In this document: positions 40,637 to 53,953 of the stretch, piece after piece
How positions within the stretch are numbered: position 1 is the first letter of the stretch
How the letters are laid out: each line of letters begins with the position of its first letter
NCBI RefSeq assembly: GCF_051401765.1
Contig: NW_027480598.1
Span: 496,001 to 560,000, forward strand
Direction: 5' to 3'
Source: Calliopsis andreniformis
Taxonomy: Eukaryota > Arthropoda > Insecta > Hymenoptera > Andrenidae
DNA length: 64,000 nucleotides
Translations under genes and position numbers: made by a program
Notes under the pieces: generated by a model
What the model was told of the DNA's origin: nothing
Seen by the model: the letters and a program-made list of their open reading frames with translations, nothing else
The model's database searches: none

Positions 40637-43600
40637 CAACCCTCAACCGTCGGTCCTCTTCCTCAATCCTCAACACTCAATCCTCAATCTTCAATCCTGA
40701 ATCAACAATCCTCAATCCTCAATCCTCAGTCCTCAAACCTCGATCCTGAATCCTGAATCCTGTAGACTCAATCTTCAGCCCTGAGTCCTCAGCAATCAGT
40801 TGTCAATCCTCAATCCTCAATAGAATATCCTCAATTTAAAGTTTTCAATACTCAATACTCAATCTGCAATCTTCAGATCTCTATCGACAAACATCAATTC
40901 TCATCACTCAACCCTCAATACTCAGTCCCCAATCCTCAATCTTCAATCCTCAATCCTCAATCCTCAATCCTCAACCTTAACCTTCAATCCTCAATACTCA
41001 ATCTTCAATCCTCAATCCTCAATCCTCAATCCTCAATCCTCAATCCTCAATCTTCAATCCTCAATTCTCAATCTTCAATCCTCAATCCTCAATCCTCAAT
41101 CCTCAATCCTCAATCCTCAATCCTCAATCCTCAATCCTCAATCCTCAATCCTCAATCCTCAATCTTCAATCGTCAATATTCAATCTTCAATACTCAATCG
41201 TCAATCCTCAGTCCTCAATCCTCAATCATCAATCCTCGTTCCTCAAACCTCAACCCTCAACCCTCAGTCCTCATCCTCAATTCTCAATTCTCAATGCTCA
41301 ATCCTCAATCCTCAATCCTCAGTCCTCAATCCTCAATCCTCAAGCCTCAAACCTCAATCCTCAACCGACAGTCCTCTTCCTCAATCCTCAACACTCAATC
41401 CTCAATCTTCAATTCTGAATCAACAATCCTCAATCCTCAATCCTCAGTCCTCAAACCTCAATCCTGAATCCTGAATACTGTAGACTCAATCTTCAGCCCT
41501 GAGTCCTCAGCAATCAGTTGTCAATCCTCAATCCTCAATAGAATATCCTCAATTTAAAGTTTTCAATACTCAATACTCAATCTGCAGTCTTCAGATCTCT
41601 ATCGACAAACATCAATTCTCATCACTCAACCCTCAATACTCAGTCCCCAATCCTCAATCTTCAATCCTCAATCCTCAATCCTCAATCCTCAACCTTAACC
41701 TTCAATCCTCAATACTCAATCTTCAATCCTCAATCCTCAATCCTCAATCCTCAATCCTCAATCCTCAATCTTCAATCCTCAATTCTCAATCTTCAATCCT
41801 CAATCCTCAATCCTCAATCCTCAATCCTCAATCCTCAATCCTCAATCCTCAATCCTCAATCCTCAATCCTCATTCTTCAATCCTCAATACCCAATCCTCA
41901 ATCTTCAATCCTCAATCCTCAATCCTCAATCCTCAATCCTCAATCCTCAATATTCAACGCACAACCCTCAGCCATCAATCCTCAATACTCAACCATCAAT
42001 GCTCAATTCTCAATACTCAATAGAATATCCTGAATTCTCATGGTTCAATACTCAATCCACAATATTCAATAATCAAATCTCAATCCTCAAACATATATTC
42101 TCAACACTCAATCCTCAAAACGCAGTCCTCTCTCTACAATCCTCCATCCTCAATCCTCGATCCTCAAGCGTCAATCCTCAATCCTCAATCCTCAACCCTC
42201 AATCCTCAGTCCTCAAACCTCAACCCCGAATCCTCAATCCTGAATCCTCAATCTTCAGCCCTCAGTCCTCAACAATCAATTGTCAATGCTCAATCCTCAA
42301 TAGAATATCCTCAATTCACAGTTTTCGATACTCAATCCCCATTCTTCAATCTCCAAATCTCAATCCACAAACATCAATTCTCATCACTCAACCCTCAACA
42401 CTCAGTTCTCAATCTTCAATCCTCAAGCCTCAATCCTAAATCTGCAATCCTCAATCCTCAGCCCTCACTCCTCAATCCTCATTCTTCAATCCTCAATACC
42501 GAATCCTCAACCTTCAATCCTCAATCCTCAATCCTCAATCCTCAATCCTCAATCCTCAATCCTCAATCTTCAATCCTCAATACTCAATCCTCAATCCTCA
42601 TTCTTCAATCCTCAATACCCTATCCTCAATCTTCAATCCTCAATCCTCAATCCTCAATCCTCAACCCTCAATCCTCAGTCCTCAAACCTCAACCCCGAAT
42701 CCTCAATCCTGAATCCTCAATCTTCAGCCCTCAGTCCTCAACAATCAATTGTCAATGCTCAATCCTCAATAGAATATCCTCAATTCACAGTTTTCGATAC
42801 TCAATCCCCATTCTTCAATCTTCAAATCTCAATCCACAAACATCAATTCTCATCACTCAATCATCAGCACTCAGTCCTGAACCTTCAATCCTCAATCCTC
42901 AATCCTTAATCTTCAATCCTCAATACTCAATCCTCAATCCTCAATCCCCAATACTCAATACTCAACTATCAATCCTCAATTCTCGATACTCAATAGAATA
43001 TCCTGAATTCTCAGGATTCAATACTCAAGCCTCAACACTCAACCCTCAGCCCTCATGCTCAATCCTCAATCCTCAGTCCTCAATCTTCAATCCTCAATAC
43101 TCAATCTTCAATCCTCAATCCTCAATTCTCTATCCTCAATACTCAACCTTCAATCCTCAATCCTCAATCCACAATCCTCAAGCGTCAATCCTAAGTCCTG
43201 AAACCTCAATCCTGAATCCTCAAACCTGAATACTCAATCTTCAGCCCTGAGTCCTCAACAATCAGTAGTCAATCCTCAATCCTCAATAGAATATCCTCAA
43301 TTCACAGTTTTCAATACTCAATACTCTGTCTGCAATCTTCAACTCTCTATCCAGAAACATAAATTCTCATCACTCAACCCTCAACACTCAGTACTCAATG
43401 TTCAATCCTAATCCTCAATTCTGAATCTTCAATCCTCAATACTGAATCTTCAATCCGCAATCCTCAATCCCCAATCCTCAATCCTCAATCCTCAATCCTC
43501 AATCTTCAATCCTCAATACTCAATCTTCAATCCTCAATCCGCAATCCTCAATCCTCATTCGTCAATCCTCAATACCCAATCCTCAATCTTCAATCCTCAT

Positions 43601-44044
43601 TCCTCAATTCTCAATTCTCAATTCTCAATCCTCAATCCTCAGACCTCAGACATCAATATTCAACACTCAGATCACGTCCTCAATCCACAACCCTCAATCC
43701 TCAATCCTCAATCTTCAATCCTCAATACTCAATCTTTAATCCTCAACCCTCAGTCCTCAAACCTTAATTCTGAGTCCTCAGTCCTGAATCCTCAACCTTG
43801 AGCCCTCAGTCCTCAACAATCAGTTGTCAATCCTCAATCCTCAATAGAATATCCTCAATCCACAGTTTTCAATACTAAATACTCAATCTGCAATCTTCAA
43901 ACCTCTATCCACAAACATCAACTCTCATCACTCAGCCCTCAACACTCAGTCCTCAATGTTCAGTCCTCAATCCTCAATTCTCAATGCTCAATCCTCAATC
44001 CTCAATCCTCAGTCCTCAATCCTCAATCCTCAAGCCTCAAACCT
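40637..44044. repeat. Block M, copy 1 (3,408-bp tandem unit)
   Basis: Repeated at 44045 at a constant offset of 3,408. Islands: B 40822 and B 41540 (both tcaatttaaag, 718 bp apart), A 42022, B 42302, B 42771, A* 42995, B 43288 and B 43846. The 41999-42439 stretch looks identical to 45407-45847. The unit contains its own 718-bp tandem repeat and, from 41999 to about 43.1 kb, the distant partner of 14.8-15.95 kb. A 6-base unit at 43409 (tcctaatcc) breaks phase. Confidence 0.87.
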
Positions 44045-46730
44045 CAACCCTCAACCGTCGGTCCTCTTCCTCAATCCTCAACACTCAATCCTCAATCTTC
44101 AATCCTGAATCAACAATCCTCAATCCTCAATCCTCAGTCCTCAAACCTCGATCCTGAATCCTGAATCCTGTAGACTCAATCTTCAGCCCTGAGTCCTCAG
44201 CAATCAGTTGTCAGTCCTCAATCCTCAATAGAATATCCTCAATTTAAAGTTTTCAATACTCAATACTCAATCTGCAATCTTCAGATCTCTATCGACAAAC
44301 ATCAATTCTCATCACTCAACCCTCAATACTCAGTCCCCAATCCTCAATCTTCAATCCTCAATCCTCAATCCTCAATCCTCAACCTTAACCTTCAATCCTC
44401 AATACTCAATCTTCAATCCTCAATCCTCAATCCTCAATCCTCAATCCTCAATCCTCAATCTTCAATCCTCAATTCTCAATCTTCAATCCTCAATCCTCAA
44501 TCCTCAATCCTCAATCCTCAATCCTCAATCCTCAATCCTCAATCCTCAATCCTCAATCCTCAATCCTCAATCTTCAATCCTCAATATTCAATCTTCAATA
44601 CTCAATCGTCAATCCTCAGTCCTCAATCCTCAATCATCAATCCTCGTTCCTCAAACCTCAACCCTCAACCCTCAGTCCTCATCCTCAATTCTCAATTCTC
44701 AATGCTCAATCCTCAATCCTCAATCCTCAGTCCTCAATCCTCAATCCTCAAGCCTCAAACCTCAATCCTCAACCGTCAGTCCTCTTCCTCAATCCTCAAC
44801 ACTCAATCCTCAATCTTCAATTCTGAATCAACAATCCTCAATCCTCAATCCTCAGTCCTCAAACCTCAATCCTGAATCCTGAATCCTGTAGACTCAATCT
44901 TCAGCCCTGAGTCCTCAGCAATCAGTTGTCAATCCTCAATCCTCAATAGAATATCCTCAATTTAAAGTTTTCAATACTCAATACTCAATCTGCAATCTTC
45001 AGATCTCTATCGACAAACATCAATTCTCATCACTCAACCCTCAATACTCAGTCCCCAATCCTCAATCTTCAATCCTCAATCCTCAATCCTCAATCCTCAA
45101 CCTTAACCTTCAATCCTCAATACTCAATCTTCAATCCTCAATCCTCAATCCTCAATCCTCAATCCTCAATCCTCAATCTTCAATCCTCAATTCTCAATCT
45201 TCAATCCTCAATCCTCAATCCTCAATCCTCAATCCTCAATCCTCAATCCTCAATCCTCAATCCTCAATCCTCAATCCTCATTCTTCAATCCTCAATACCC
45301 AATCCTCAATCTTCAATCCTCAATCCTCAATCCTCAATCCTCAATCCTCAATCCTCAATATTCAACGCACAACCCTCAGCCATCAATCCTCAATACTCAA
45401 CCATCAATGCTCAATTCTCAATACTCAATAGAATATCCTGAATTCTCATGGTTCAATACTCAATCCACAATATTCAATAATCAAATCTCAATCCTCAAAC
45501 ATATATTCTCAACACTCAATCCTCAAAACGCAGTCCTCTCTCTACAATCCTCCATCCTCAATCCTCGATCCTCAAGCGTCAATCCTCAATCCTCAATCCT
45601 CAACCCTCAATCCTCAGTCCTCAAACCTCAACCCCGAATCCTCAATCCTGAATCCTCAATCTTCAGCCCTCAGTCCTCAACAATCAATTGTCAATGCTCA
45701 ATCCTCAATAGAATATCCTCAATTCACAGTTTTCGATACTCAATCCCCATTCTTCAATCTCCAAATCTCAATCCACAAACATCAATTCTCATCACTCAAC
45801 CCTCAACACTCAGTTCTCAATCTTCAATCCTCAAGCCTCAATCCTAAATCTGCAATCCTCAATCCTCAGCCCTCACTCCTCAATCCTCATTCTTCAATCC
45901 TCAATACCGAATCCTCAACCTTCAATCCTCAATCCTCAATCCTCAATCCTCAATCCTCAATCCTCAATCCTCAATCTTCAATCCTCAATACTCAATCCTC
46001 AATCCTCATTCTTCAATCCTCAATACCCTATCCTCAATCTTCAATCCTCAATCCTCAATCCTCAATCCTCAACCCTCAATCCTCAGTCCTCAAACCTCAA
46101 CCCCGAATCCTCAATCCTGAATCCTCAATCTTCAGCCCTCAGTCCTCAACAATCAATTGTCAATGCTCAATCCTCAATAGAATATCCTCAATTCACAGTT
46201 TTCGATACTCAATCCCCATTCTTCAATCTTCAAATCTCAATCCACAAACATCAATTCTCATCACTCAATCATCAGCACTCAGTCCTGAACCTTCAATCCT
46301 CAATCCTCAATCCTTAATCTTCAATCCTCAATACTCAATCCTCAATCCTCAATCCCCAATACTCAATACTCAACTATCAATCCTCAATTCTCGATACTCA
46401 ATAGAATATCCTGAATTCTCAGGATTCAATACTCAAGCCTCAACACTCAACCCTCAGCCCTCATGCTCAATCCTCAATCCTCAGTCCTCAATCTTCAATC
46501 CTCAATACTCAATCTTCAATCCTCAATCCTCAATTCTCTATCCTCAATACTCAACCTTCAATCCTCAATCGTCAATCCACAATCCTCAAGCGTCAATCCT
46601 AAGTCCTCAAACCTCAATCCTGAATCCTCAAACCTGAATACTCAATCTTCAGCCCTGAGTCCTCAACAATCAGTAGTCAATCCTCAATCCTCAATAGAAT
46701 ATCCTCAATTCACAGTTTTCAATACTCAAT
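44045..46730. repeat. Block M, copy 2
   Basis: Islands at 44230, 44948, 45430 (A), 45710, 46179, 46403 (A*) and 46696 each sit exactly 3,408 bp from a copy-1 island, including the nested 718-bp pair. The match fades after 46.73 kb, so the partner of the 43846 island is missing. Confidence 0.87.
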
Positions 46731-47787
46731 ACTCTATCTGCAATCTTCAGATCTCTATCCACAAACATCAGTTCTCGCCACTCAACACCCAATACTCAGT
46801 CCCAAATGCTCAATCTTCAATACTTAATCCTCAATCCTCAATCTTCAATCCTCAATACTCAACATTCAATCCTCAATCCTCAATCCACAATCCTCAAGCG
46901 TCAATCCTCAATCCTCAATCCTCAACCCTCAGTCCTCAGTCCTCGAACCTCAGTCCGGAATCCTCAATCCTGAATCCTCAATCTTCAGCCGTCGGTCCTC
47001 AACAATCAATTGTCAATCCTCAATCCTCAATAGAATATCCTCAATTCACAGTTTTCAATACTCATTCCCCATTCTTCAATCTTCAAATCTCAATCCACAA
47101 ACATCAATTCTCATCACTCAACCCTCAACACTCAGTCCTCAATCGTCAATCCTCAATCCTCAATCCTCAATCTTCAATCCTCAATACTCAATCTTCAATC
47201 CTCAATCGTCAATTCTCAATCCTCAATACTCAATCCTCAATCCTCAATCCTCAATCCTCAATCCTCAATTCTCAATCCTCAATCCTCAGACCTCAGTCCT
47301 CAAACCTCAATCCTCAATCCTCAATATTCAAAGCACAACCCTCAACCATCAAACCTCAATACTCAACCATCAATCCCCAATTCTCAATACTCAATAGAAT
47401 ATCCTGAATTCTCGTGGTTCAATACTCAATCCACAATATTCAATAATCAAATCTCAGTCCTCAAACATCAATCCTGAACACTCAACCCTCAACACTCAGT
47501 CCTCTCTCTTCAATCCTCCATCCTCAATCCTCAATCCTCAAGCGTCAATCCTCAATCCTCAATCCTCAAACTCCAATCCTCAGTCCTCAAACCTCAATCC
47601 CGAAACCTCAATCCTGAATCCTCAATCTTCAGCCCTCAGTCCTCAACAATCAATTGTCAATCCTCAATCCTCAATCCTCAATCTTCAATCCTCAATCCTC
47701 AATCCTTAATCCTCAATCCTCAATCTTCAATCCTCAATACTCAATCTTCAATCCTCAATCCTCAATCCTCAATCCTCAATCCTCAAT
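46731..47787. repeat. Linker with B and A islands
   Basis: It has a B island at 47032 and an A island at 47396, 364 bp (52 heptamers) apart. The B island's left flank carries the ccgtcggtcctcaac phrase also seen near 2104, 2585 and 7091. The A island reads ctcgtggttc instead of ctcatggttc. Confidence 0.75.
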
Positions 47788-48555
47788 CCTCAGTCCTCAA
47801 TCCTCAATCCTCAATCCTCAAACCACAATCCTCACCGTCAGTCCTCGTCCTCAAACCTCAACCCTCAATCCTCAATCCTCAATCTTCAATCATCAATACT
47901 CAATCTTCAATCCTCAATCCTCAATCCTGAATCCTCAATCCTCAATCCTCAATATTCAAAGCACAATCCTCAACCATCAATCCTCAATACTCAAACATCA
48001 ATCCTCAATTCTCAATACTCAATAGTATATCCTGAATTATCATGGTTCAATACTCAATCCACAATATTCAATAATCAAATCTCAATCCTCAAACATCAAT
48101 TCTCAACACTCAATCCTCAACGCTCAGTCCTCTCTCTTCAATCCTCCATCCTCAATCCTCAATCCTCAAGCGTCAATCCTCAATCCTCAATCCTCAACCC
48201 TCAAACCACAATCCTCAACCGTCAGTCCTCGTCCTCAAACCTCAACCCTCAATCCTCAATCCTCAATCTTCAATCATCAATACTCAATCTTCAATCCTCA
48301 ATCCTCAATCCTGTATCCTCAATCCTCAATCCTCAATATTCAAAGCACAATCCTCAACCATCAATCCTCAATACTCAAACATCAATCCTCAATTCTCAAT
48401 ACTCAATAGTATATCCTGAATTATCATGGTTCAATACTCAATCCACAATATTCAATAATCAAATCTCAATCCTCAAACATCAATTCTCAACACTCAATCC
48501 TCAGCACTCAGTCCTCTCTCTTCAATCCTCCATCCTCAATCCTCAATCCTCAAGC
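47788..48555. repeat. 384-bp tandem duplication around A islands
   Basis: Two units of about 384 bp carry A islands at 48024 and 48408. Both have the private readings tagtatatcc and GAATTA in place of GAATTC, so they are sister copies. A ccgtcagtcctcg box lies exactly 189 bp upstream of each island. A third, broken unit begins near 48680 without an island. Confidence 0.83.
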
Positions 48556-49189
48556 GTCAATCCTCAATCCTCAATCCTCAAACCTCATTCCTCAAACCTC
48601 AGCCCTCATCCTCAATCCTCAATCCTGAATCCTCAAATCCTCAATCCTCAATCCACAATCCTCAATCCTCAATCCTCAATCCTCAAACCACAATCCTCAA
48701 CCGTCAGTCCTCGTCCTCAAACCTCAACCCTCAATCCTCAATGTTCAATCCTCATTACCGAATCCCCAATCTTCAATCCTCAATCCTCAATTCTCAATCC
48801 TCAGCCCTCAATCCTCAATCCTCAATCCTCAAACCTCAATCCTGAATCCTCAATCCTGAGTCCTCAATCTTCAGCCCTCAGTCCACAACAATCAGTAGTC
48901 AATCCTCAATCCTCAATAGAATATCCTCAATTCACAGTTTTCAATACTCAATACTCAATCTGCAATCTTCAAACCTCTATGCACAAACATCAATTCTCAT
49001 CACTCAACCCTCAAAACTCAGTCCTCGATCTTCAATCCTCAATCTTCAATCCTCATTCTTCAATCCTCAATACCCAATCCTCAGTCTTCAATCCTCAAAC
49101 CTCAATCATCAATTCTCAATCCTCAATATTCAATCATCAATATTCAATCTTCAATCCTCAATCCTCAGTCCTCAATCCTCAATCCTCAA
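48556..49189. repeat. Linker with one B island
   Basis: Plain heptamers, an 8-base unit (tcaaatcc) near 48633, the broken third 384-bp unit near 48680, and a B island at 48918. Confidence 0.72.
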
Positions 49190-50100
49190 TCCTCAATATT
49201 CAACACACAACCCTCAGCCATCAATCCTCAATACTCAACCACCAATCCTCAATTCTCAATACTGAATAGAATATACTGAATTCTCATGGTTGAATACTCA
49301 ATCCAAAATATTCAATAATCAAATCTCAATCCTCAAACATCAGTTCTCAACACTCAATCCTCAGCACTCAGTCCAATCTCTTCAATCCTCCATCCTCGAT
49401 CCTCAATCCTCAGGCGTCAATCCTGAATCCTCAATCCTCAACCCTCAATCCTCAGTCCTCAAACCTCAATCCCGAATCCTCAATCCTGAATCCTCAATCT
49501 TCAGCACTCAGTCCTCAACAATCAATTGTCAATCCTCAATGCTCTACAGAATATCCTCAATTCACAGTCTTCAATACTCAATCCCCATTCTTCAATCTTC
49601 AAATCTCAATCCCCAAACATCAATTCTCATCACTCTACCCTCAACACTCAGTTCTCAATCTTCAATGCTCAATACTCAATCCTCAATCTTCAATCCTCAA
49701 TACTCAATCTTCAATCCTCAATCCTCAATTCTCAATCCTCAATACTCAATCCTCAATCGTCAATCCTCAATCCCCAATCCTCAATCTTCAATACTCAATC
49801 CGCAATCCTCAAACCTCAATCCTCAATCTTCAATCCTCAATGCTCAATCCTCAATCCTCAATCCTCGGTCCTCAATACTCAAGCCTCAATCCTCAAACCT
49901 CAATCATCAACCGTCAGTCCTCGTCCTCAATCCTCAACCCTCAATCCTCAATCCTCAATCTTCAATCCTCGTTACTCAATATTCAATCCTGAGTCCTCAA
50001 TCCTCAATCCTCAATCTTCAATCCTCAATCCTCAATCGTCAATCCTCAATCCTCAATCCTCATTCTTAAGTCCTCAATACCCAATCCTCAATCTTCAATC
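49190..50100. repeat. Region V segment with TATACTG-type A plus B pair, copy 1
   Basis: It has an A island at 49268 with the diagnostic gaatatactgaattc and atccaaaatattc readings, followed 280 bp later by a B island at 49548. The same arrangement recurs at 55098-55990 (offset 5,908) and at about 58.2-58.7 kb (offset 9,004). Confidence 0.82.
49263..49374. repeat. A island with TATACTG reading
   Basis: It has gaatatactgaattctc and ggttgaatactcaatccaaa in place of the usual A bases. Copies are 49268, 51469, 54240, 55176, 58272 and 60593 (slightly altered). All are in region V. Confidence 0.87.
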
Positions 50101-50949
50101 CTCAATCCTCACTCCTCAATTCTCAATCCTCAATCCTCAGTCCTCAGTCCTCAAACCTCAATCCTCAACCCTCATCACTCATCCTCAATCCTCAATCGAC
50201 AATCCGCAATCCCCAATTTTCAATACTCAATACTCAATCTTCAATCCTCAATCCTCAGCCCTCAAACATCAATTCTGAAACCTCAATCCTGAATCCTGAA
50301 TCCTGAATCCTCAACCTTCAGCCCTGAGTCCTCAGCAATCAGTTGTCAATCCTCAATCCTCAATAGAATATCCTCAATTCACAGTTTTCAATACTCAATG
50401 CTCAATCTGCAATCTTCAGATCTCTATCCACAAACATCAATTCTCATCACTCAACCCTAAATACTCAGTCCCCAATCCTCAATCTTCAATCCTCAATCCT
50501 CAATCCTCAATCCTTAATCTTAATCTTCAATCCTCAATACTCAATCTTCAGTCCTCAATCCTCAATCCTCAATCCTCAATCCTCAATCCTCAATCTTCAA
50601 TCCTCAATCTTCAATCCTCAGTCATCAATCCTCAATCCTCAGTCCTCAATCGTCAACCTTCAATCCTCAATACTCAATATTCAATCCTCAATCCTCAATC
50701 CTCAATCCTCAATCCTCATTCTTCAATCCTCAATACCCAATCCTCAATCTTCAATCCTCAATCCCAAATCCTCAATCTACAATACTCAATCCTCAATCCT
50801 CAATCTTCAATCCTCAATCCCAAATCCTCAATCTACAATACTCAATCCTCAATCCTCAATCTTCAACATTCAATACTCAATCTTGAATCCTCAATACTCA
50901 ATCCTCTATTGTCAATCTTCAATTCTCAATACTCAATCCTCAATCCTCA
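50101..50949. repeat. Mosaic heptamers with one B island
   Basis: It has a B island at 50365 with the ctgagtcctcagcaatcag left flank. Near 50756-50860 a short phrase with tcccaaatcctc and ctacaatactc is duplicated in tandem. Confidence 0.72.
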
Positions 50950-52140
50950 ATGTTCAATCCTCAGTCCTCAAACCTCAATCCCGAATCCTCAATCCTGAAT
51001 CCTCAATCTTCAACACTCAGTCCTCAAAAATCAATTGTCAATCCTCAATCCTCAATAGAATATCCTCAATTCACAGTTTTCAATACTCAATCCCCATTCT
51101 TCAACCTTCAAATCTCAATCCACAATCATCAATTATCATCACTCAACCATCAACACACAGTCCTCAATCTTCAATCCTCAATCCTCAATCCTCAATCTTC
51201 AATCCTCAATACTCAATCTTCAATCCTCAATCCTCAATTCTCAATCCTCAATACTCAATCCTCAAACCTCAATCCTCAACAGTCAGCCCTCGTCCTCAAT
51301 CCTCAAACCTCAATCCTCAATCCTCAATATTCAATCATCAATACTCAATCTTCAATCCTCAATCCTCAGTCCTCAATCCTCAATCCTCAATCCTCAATAT
51401 TCAGCACACAACCCTCAGCCATCAATCCTCAATACTCAACCACCAATCCTCAATTCTCAATACTGAATAGAATATACTGAATTCTCATGGTTGAATACTA
51501 AATCCAAAATATTCAATAATCAAATCTCAATCCTAAAACATCAGTTCTCAACACTCATTCCTCAGCGCTCAGTCCAATCTCTTCAATCCTCCATCCTCAA
51601 TCCTCAATCCTCAGGCGTCAATCCTCAATCCTCAATTCCCAACCCTCAATCCTCAGTCCGCAGACCTCAATCCCGAATCCTCAATCCTGAATCCTCAACA
51701 CCCAATCCTCAATCTTCAATCCTCAATACACAATCTTCAATAATCAATCCTCAATTCTCAAACCACAATCCTCAATCTTCAATCCTCAATGCTCAATCCT
51801 CAATCCTCCATCCTCGGTCCTCAATACTCAAGCCTCAATCCTCAAACCTCAATCATCAACCGTCAGTCCTCGTCCTCAATCCTCAACCCTCAATCCTCAA
51901 TCCTCAATCTTCAATCCTCGATACTCAATATTCAATCCTCAATCCTCAATCCTCAATCCTCAATCTTCAATCCTCAATCCTCAATCCTCAATCCTCAATC
52001 CTCCATCCTCATTCTTCAGTCCTCAATACCCAATCCTCAATCTTCAATCCTCAATCCTCAATCTTCAATTCTCAATCCTCAATCCTCAGCCCTGAGTCCT
52101 GAAACCTCAACCCTCAACCCTCAGCCCTCACCCACAATCC
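50950..52140. repeat. Region V segment, B then TATACTG-type A, copy 1
   Basis: It has a B island at 51057 and an A island at 51469, 412 bp apart. The whole segment matches 60074-61270 at offset 9,124. The islands and their near flanks also match 57803-58400 at offset 6,803. The part after the A island matches 54262-54911 at offset 2,771. Confidence 0.82.
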
Positions 52141-52904
52141 TCAATCCTCAATCCTCAATCCTTAATCCTCAATCCTCAATACTCAATCTTCAATCCTCAA
52201 TCCTCAATCCTCAATCTTCAGTCCTCAATACTCAATCTTCAATCCTCAATCCTCAATCCTCAATCCTCAATTCTCAATCCTCAATCCTCAGTCCTCAGTC
52301 CTCAAACCTCAATCCTCAAACCTCAGCCCTCATCCTCAATCCTCAATCCTAAATCCTCAATCCTCAATCTTCAATCCTCAATACGCAATCTTCAATCTTC
52401 AGTCTTCAGTCCTCAATCCTCAATCCTCAATCCTCAAACCTCAATCCTCAACCGTCAGTCCTCGTACTCAATCCTCAACCGTCAGTCCTCGTACTCAATC
52501 CTCAACACTCAATCCTCAATCCTCAACCCTCAATCTTCAATCCTCAATCCTCAATCCTCAGTCCTCAAGCCTCAATCCTGAATCCTCAATCTTCAGTCCG
52601 CAGTCCTCAACAATCAGTTGTCAATCCTCAATCCTCAATAGAATATCATGAATTCACAGTTTTCAATACCCAATACTCAATCTGCAATCTTCAGATCTCT
52701 ATCCAGAAACATCAATTCTCATCACTCAACCCTCAACACTCAGTACTCAATGTTCAAACCTCAATCCTCAATTCTGAATCTTCAATCCTCAATACTGAAT
52801 CTTCAATCCTCAATCCTCAATCCTCAATCCTCAATCCTGAATCCTCAATCCTCAATCTTCAATCCTCAATCCTCAATCCTCAATTCTCAACCCTCAATCC
52901 TCAG
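52141..52904. repeat. Linker heptamers with one B island and a 35-bp doublet
   Basis: Near 52445-52510 a 35-bp phrase containing ccgtcagtcctcgtactc occurs twice in a row. It has a B island at 52640. Its core reads catgaattcac, so unlike other B copies it contains GAATTC. Confidence 0.75.
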
Positions 52905-53953
52905 TCCTCAGTCCTCAAACCTCAATCCTCAAGCCTCAGCCCTCATCCTCAATCCTCAATCCTGAATCCTCAAATCCTCAATCCTCAATCCACAATCCTC
53001 AATCTTCGATCCTCAATACTCAATCTTCAATCATCAATCCTCAATGCTCAATCATCAATCCTCAATCCTCAATCCTCAATTCTCAATCTTCAATCCTCAA
53101 TCCTCGATCCTCAATCCTCAATCCTCCATCCTCAGTCCTCATTCTTCAATCCTCAATACCCAATCCTCAATCTTCAATCCTCAATCCTCAATCCTCAATT
53201 CTCAACCCTCAATCCTCAGTCCTCAGTCCTCAAACCTCAATCCTCAAACCTCAGCCCTCATCCTCAATCCTCAATCCTGAATCCCCAAATCCTCAATCCT
53301 CAATCCACAATCCTCAATCTTCAATCCTCAATCCTCAATCCTCAATTGTCAATCCTCAATCCTCTGTCCTCAGTCCTCAAACCACAATCCTCAACCCTCG
53401 GCCCTCATCCTCAATTCTCAATACTCAATCCTCAATCCTCAACCTTCAATCCTCAATACACAATCTTCAATAATCAATCCTCAATTCTCAATCCTCAATA
53501 CTCAATCCTCAATCGTCAATCCTCAATCCCCAATCCTCAATCTTCAATCCTCAATCCTCAATCCTCAATCCTCAATCCTCAATCCGCTATCCTCAATCTT
53601 CAATCCTCAACACTCAATCTTCAATCCTCCATCCTCAATCCTCAGTCCTCAGTCCTCAATCCTCAATCGTCAGGCTTCAATCCTCAATACTCAATCTTCA
53701 ATCCTCAATCCTCAATCCTCATTCCTCAATCCTCATTCTTCAATCATCAATACCCAATCGTCAATCTTCAATCCTCAATCCTCAATCCTCAATTCTCAAT
53801 CCTCAATCCTCAGTCCTCAGTCCTCAAACCTCAATCCTCAACCCTCAGCCCTCACACTCAATCCTTAATCCTCAATCCTCAATCCTCAATCTTCAATCCA
53901 CAATACTCAATCTTCAATCCTCAATCCTCAGTCCTCAATCTTCAATCCTCAAT
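52905..53953. repeat. Higher-order segment P, copy 1
   Basis: About 1.05 kb without islands, repeated at 56197-57245 at offset 3,292. Landmarks are an 8-base unit tcaaatcc near 52970, cctccatcctcag, and ccctcggccctcatcc near 53396. It shows that segments without islands are duplicated as well. Confidence 0.83.
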
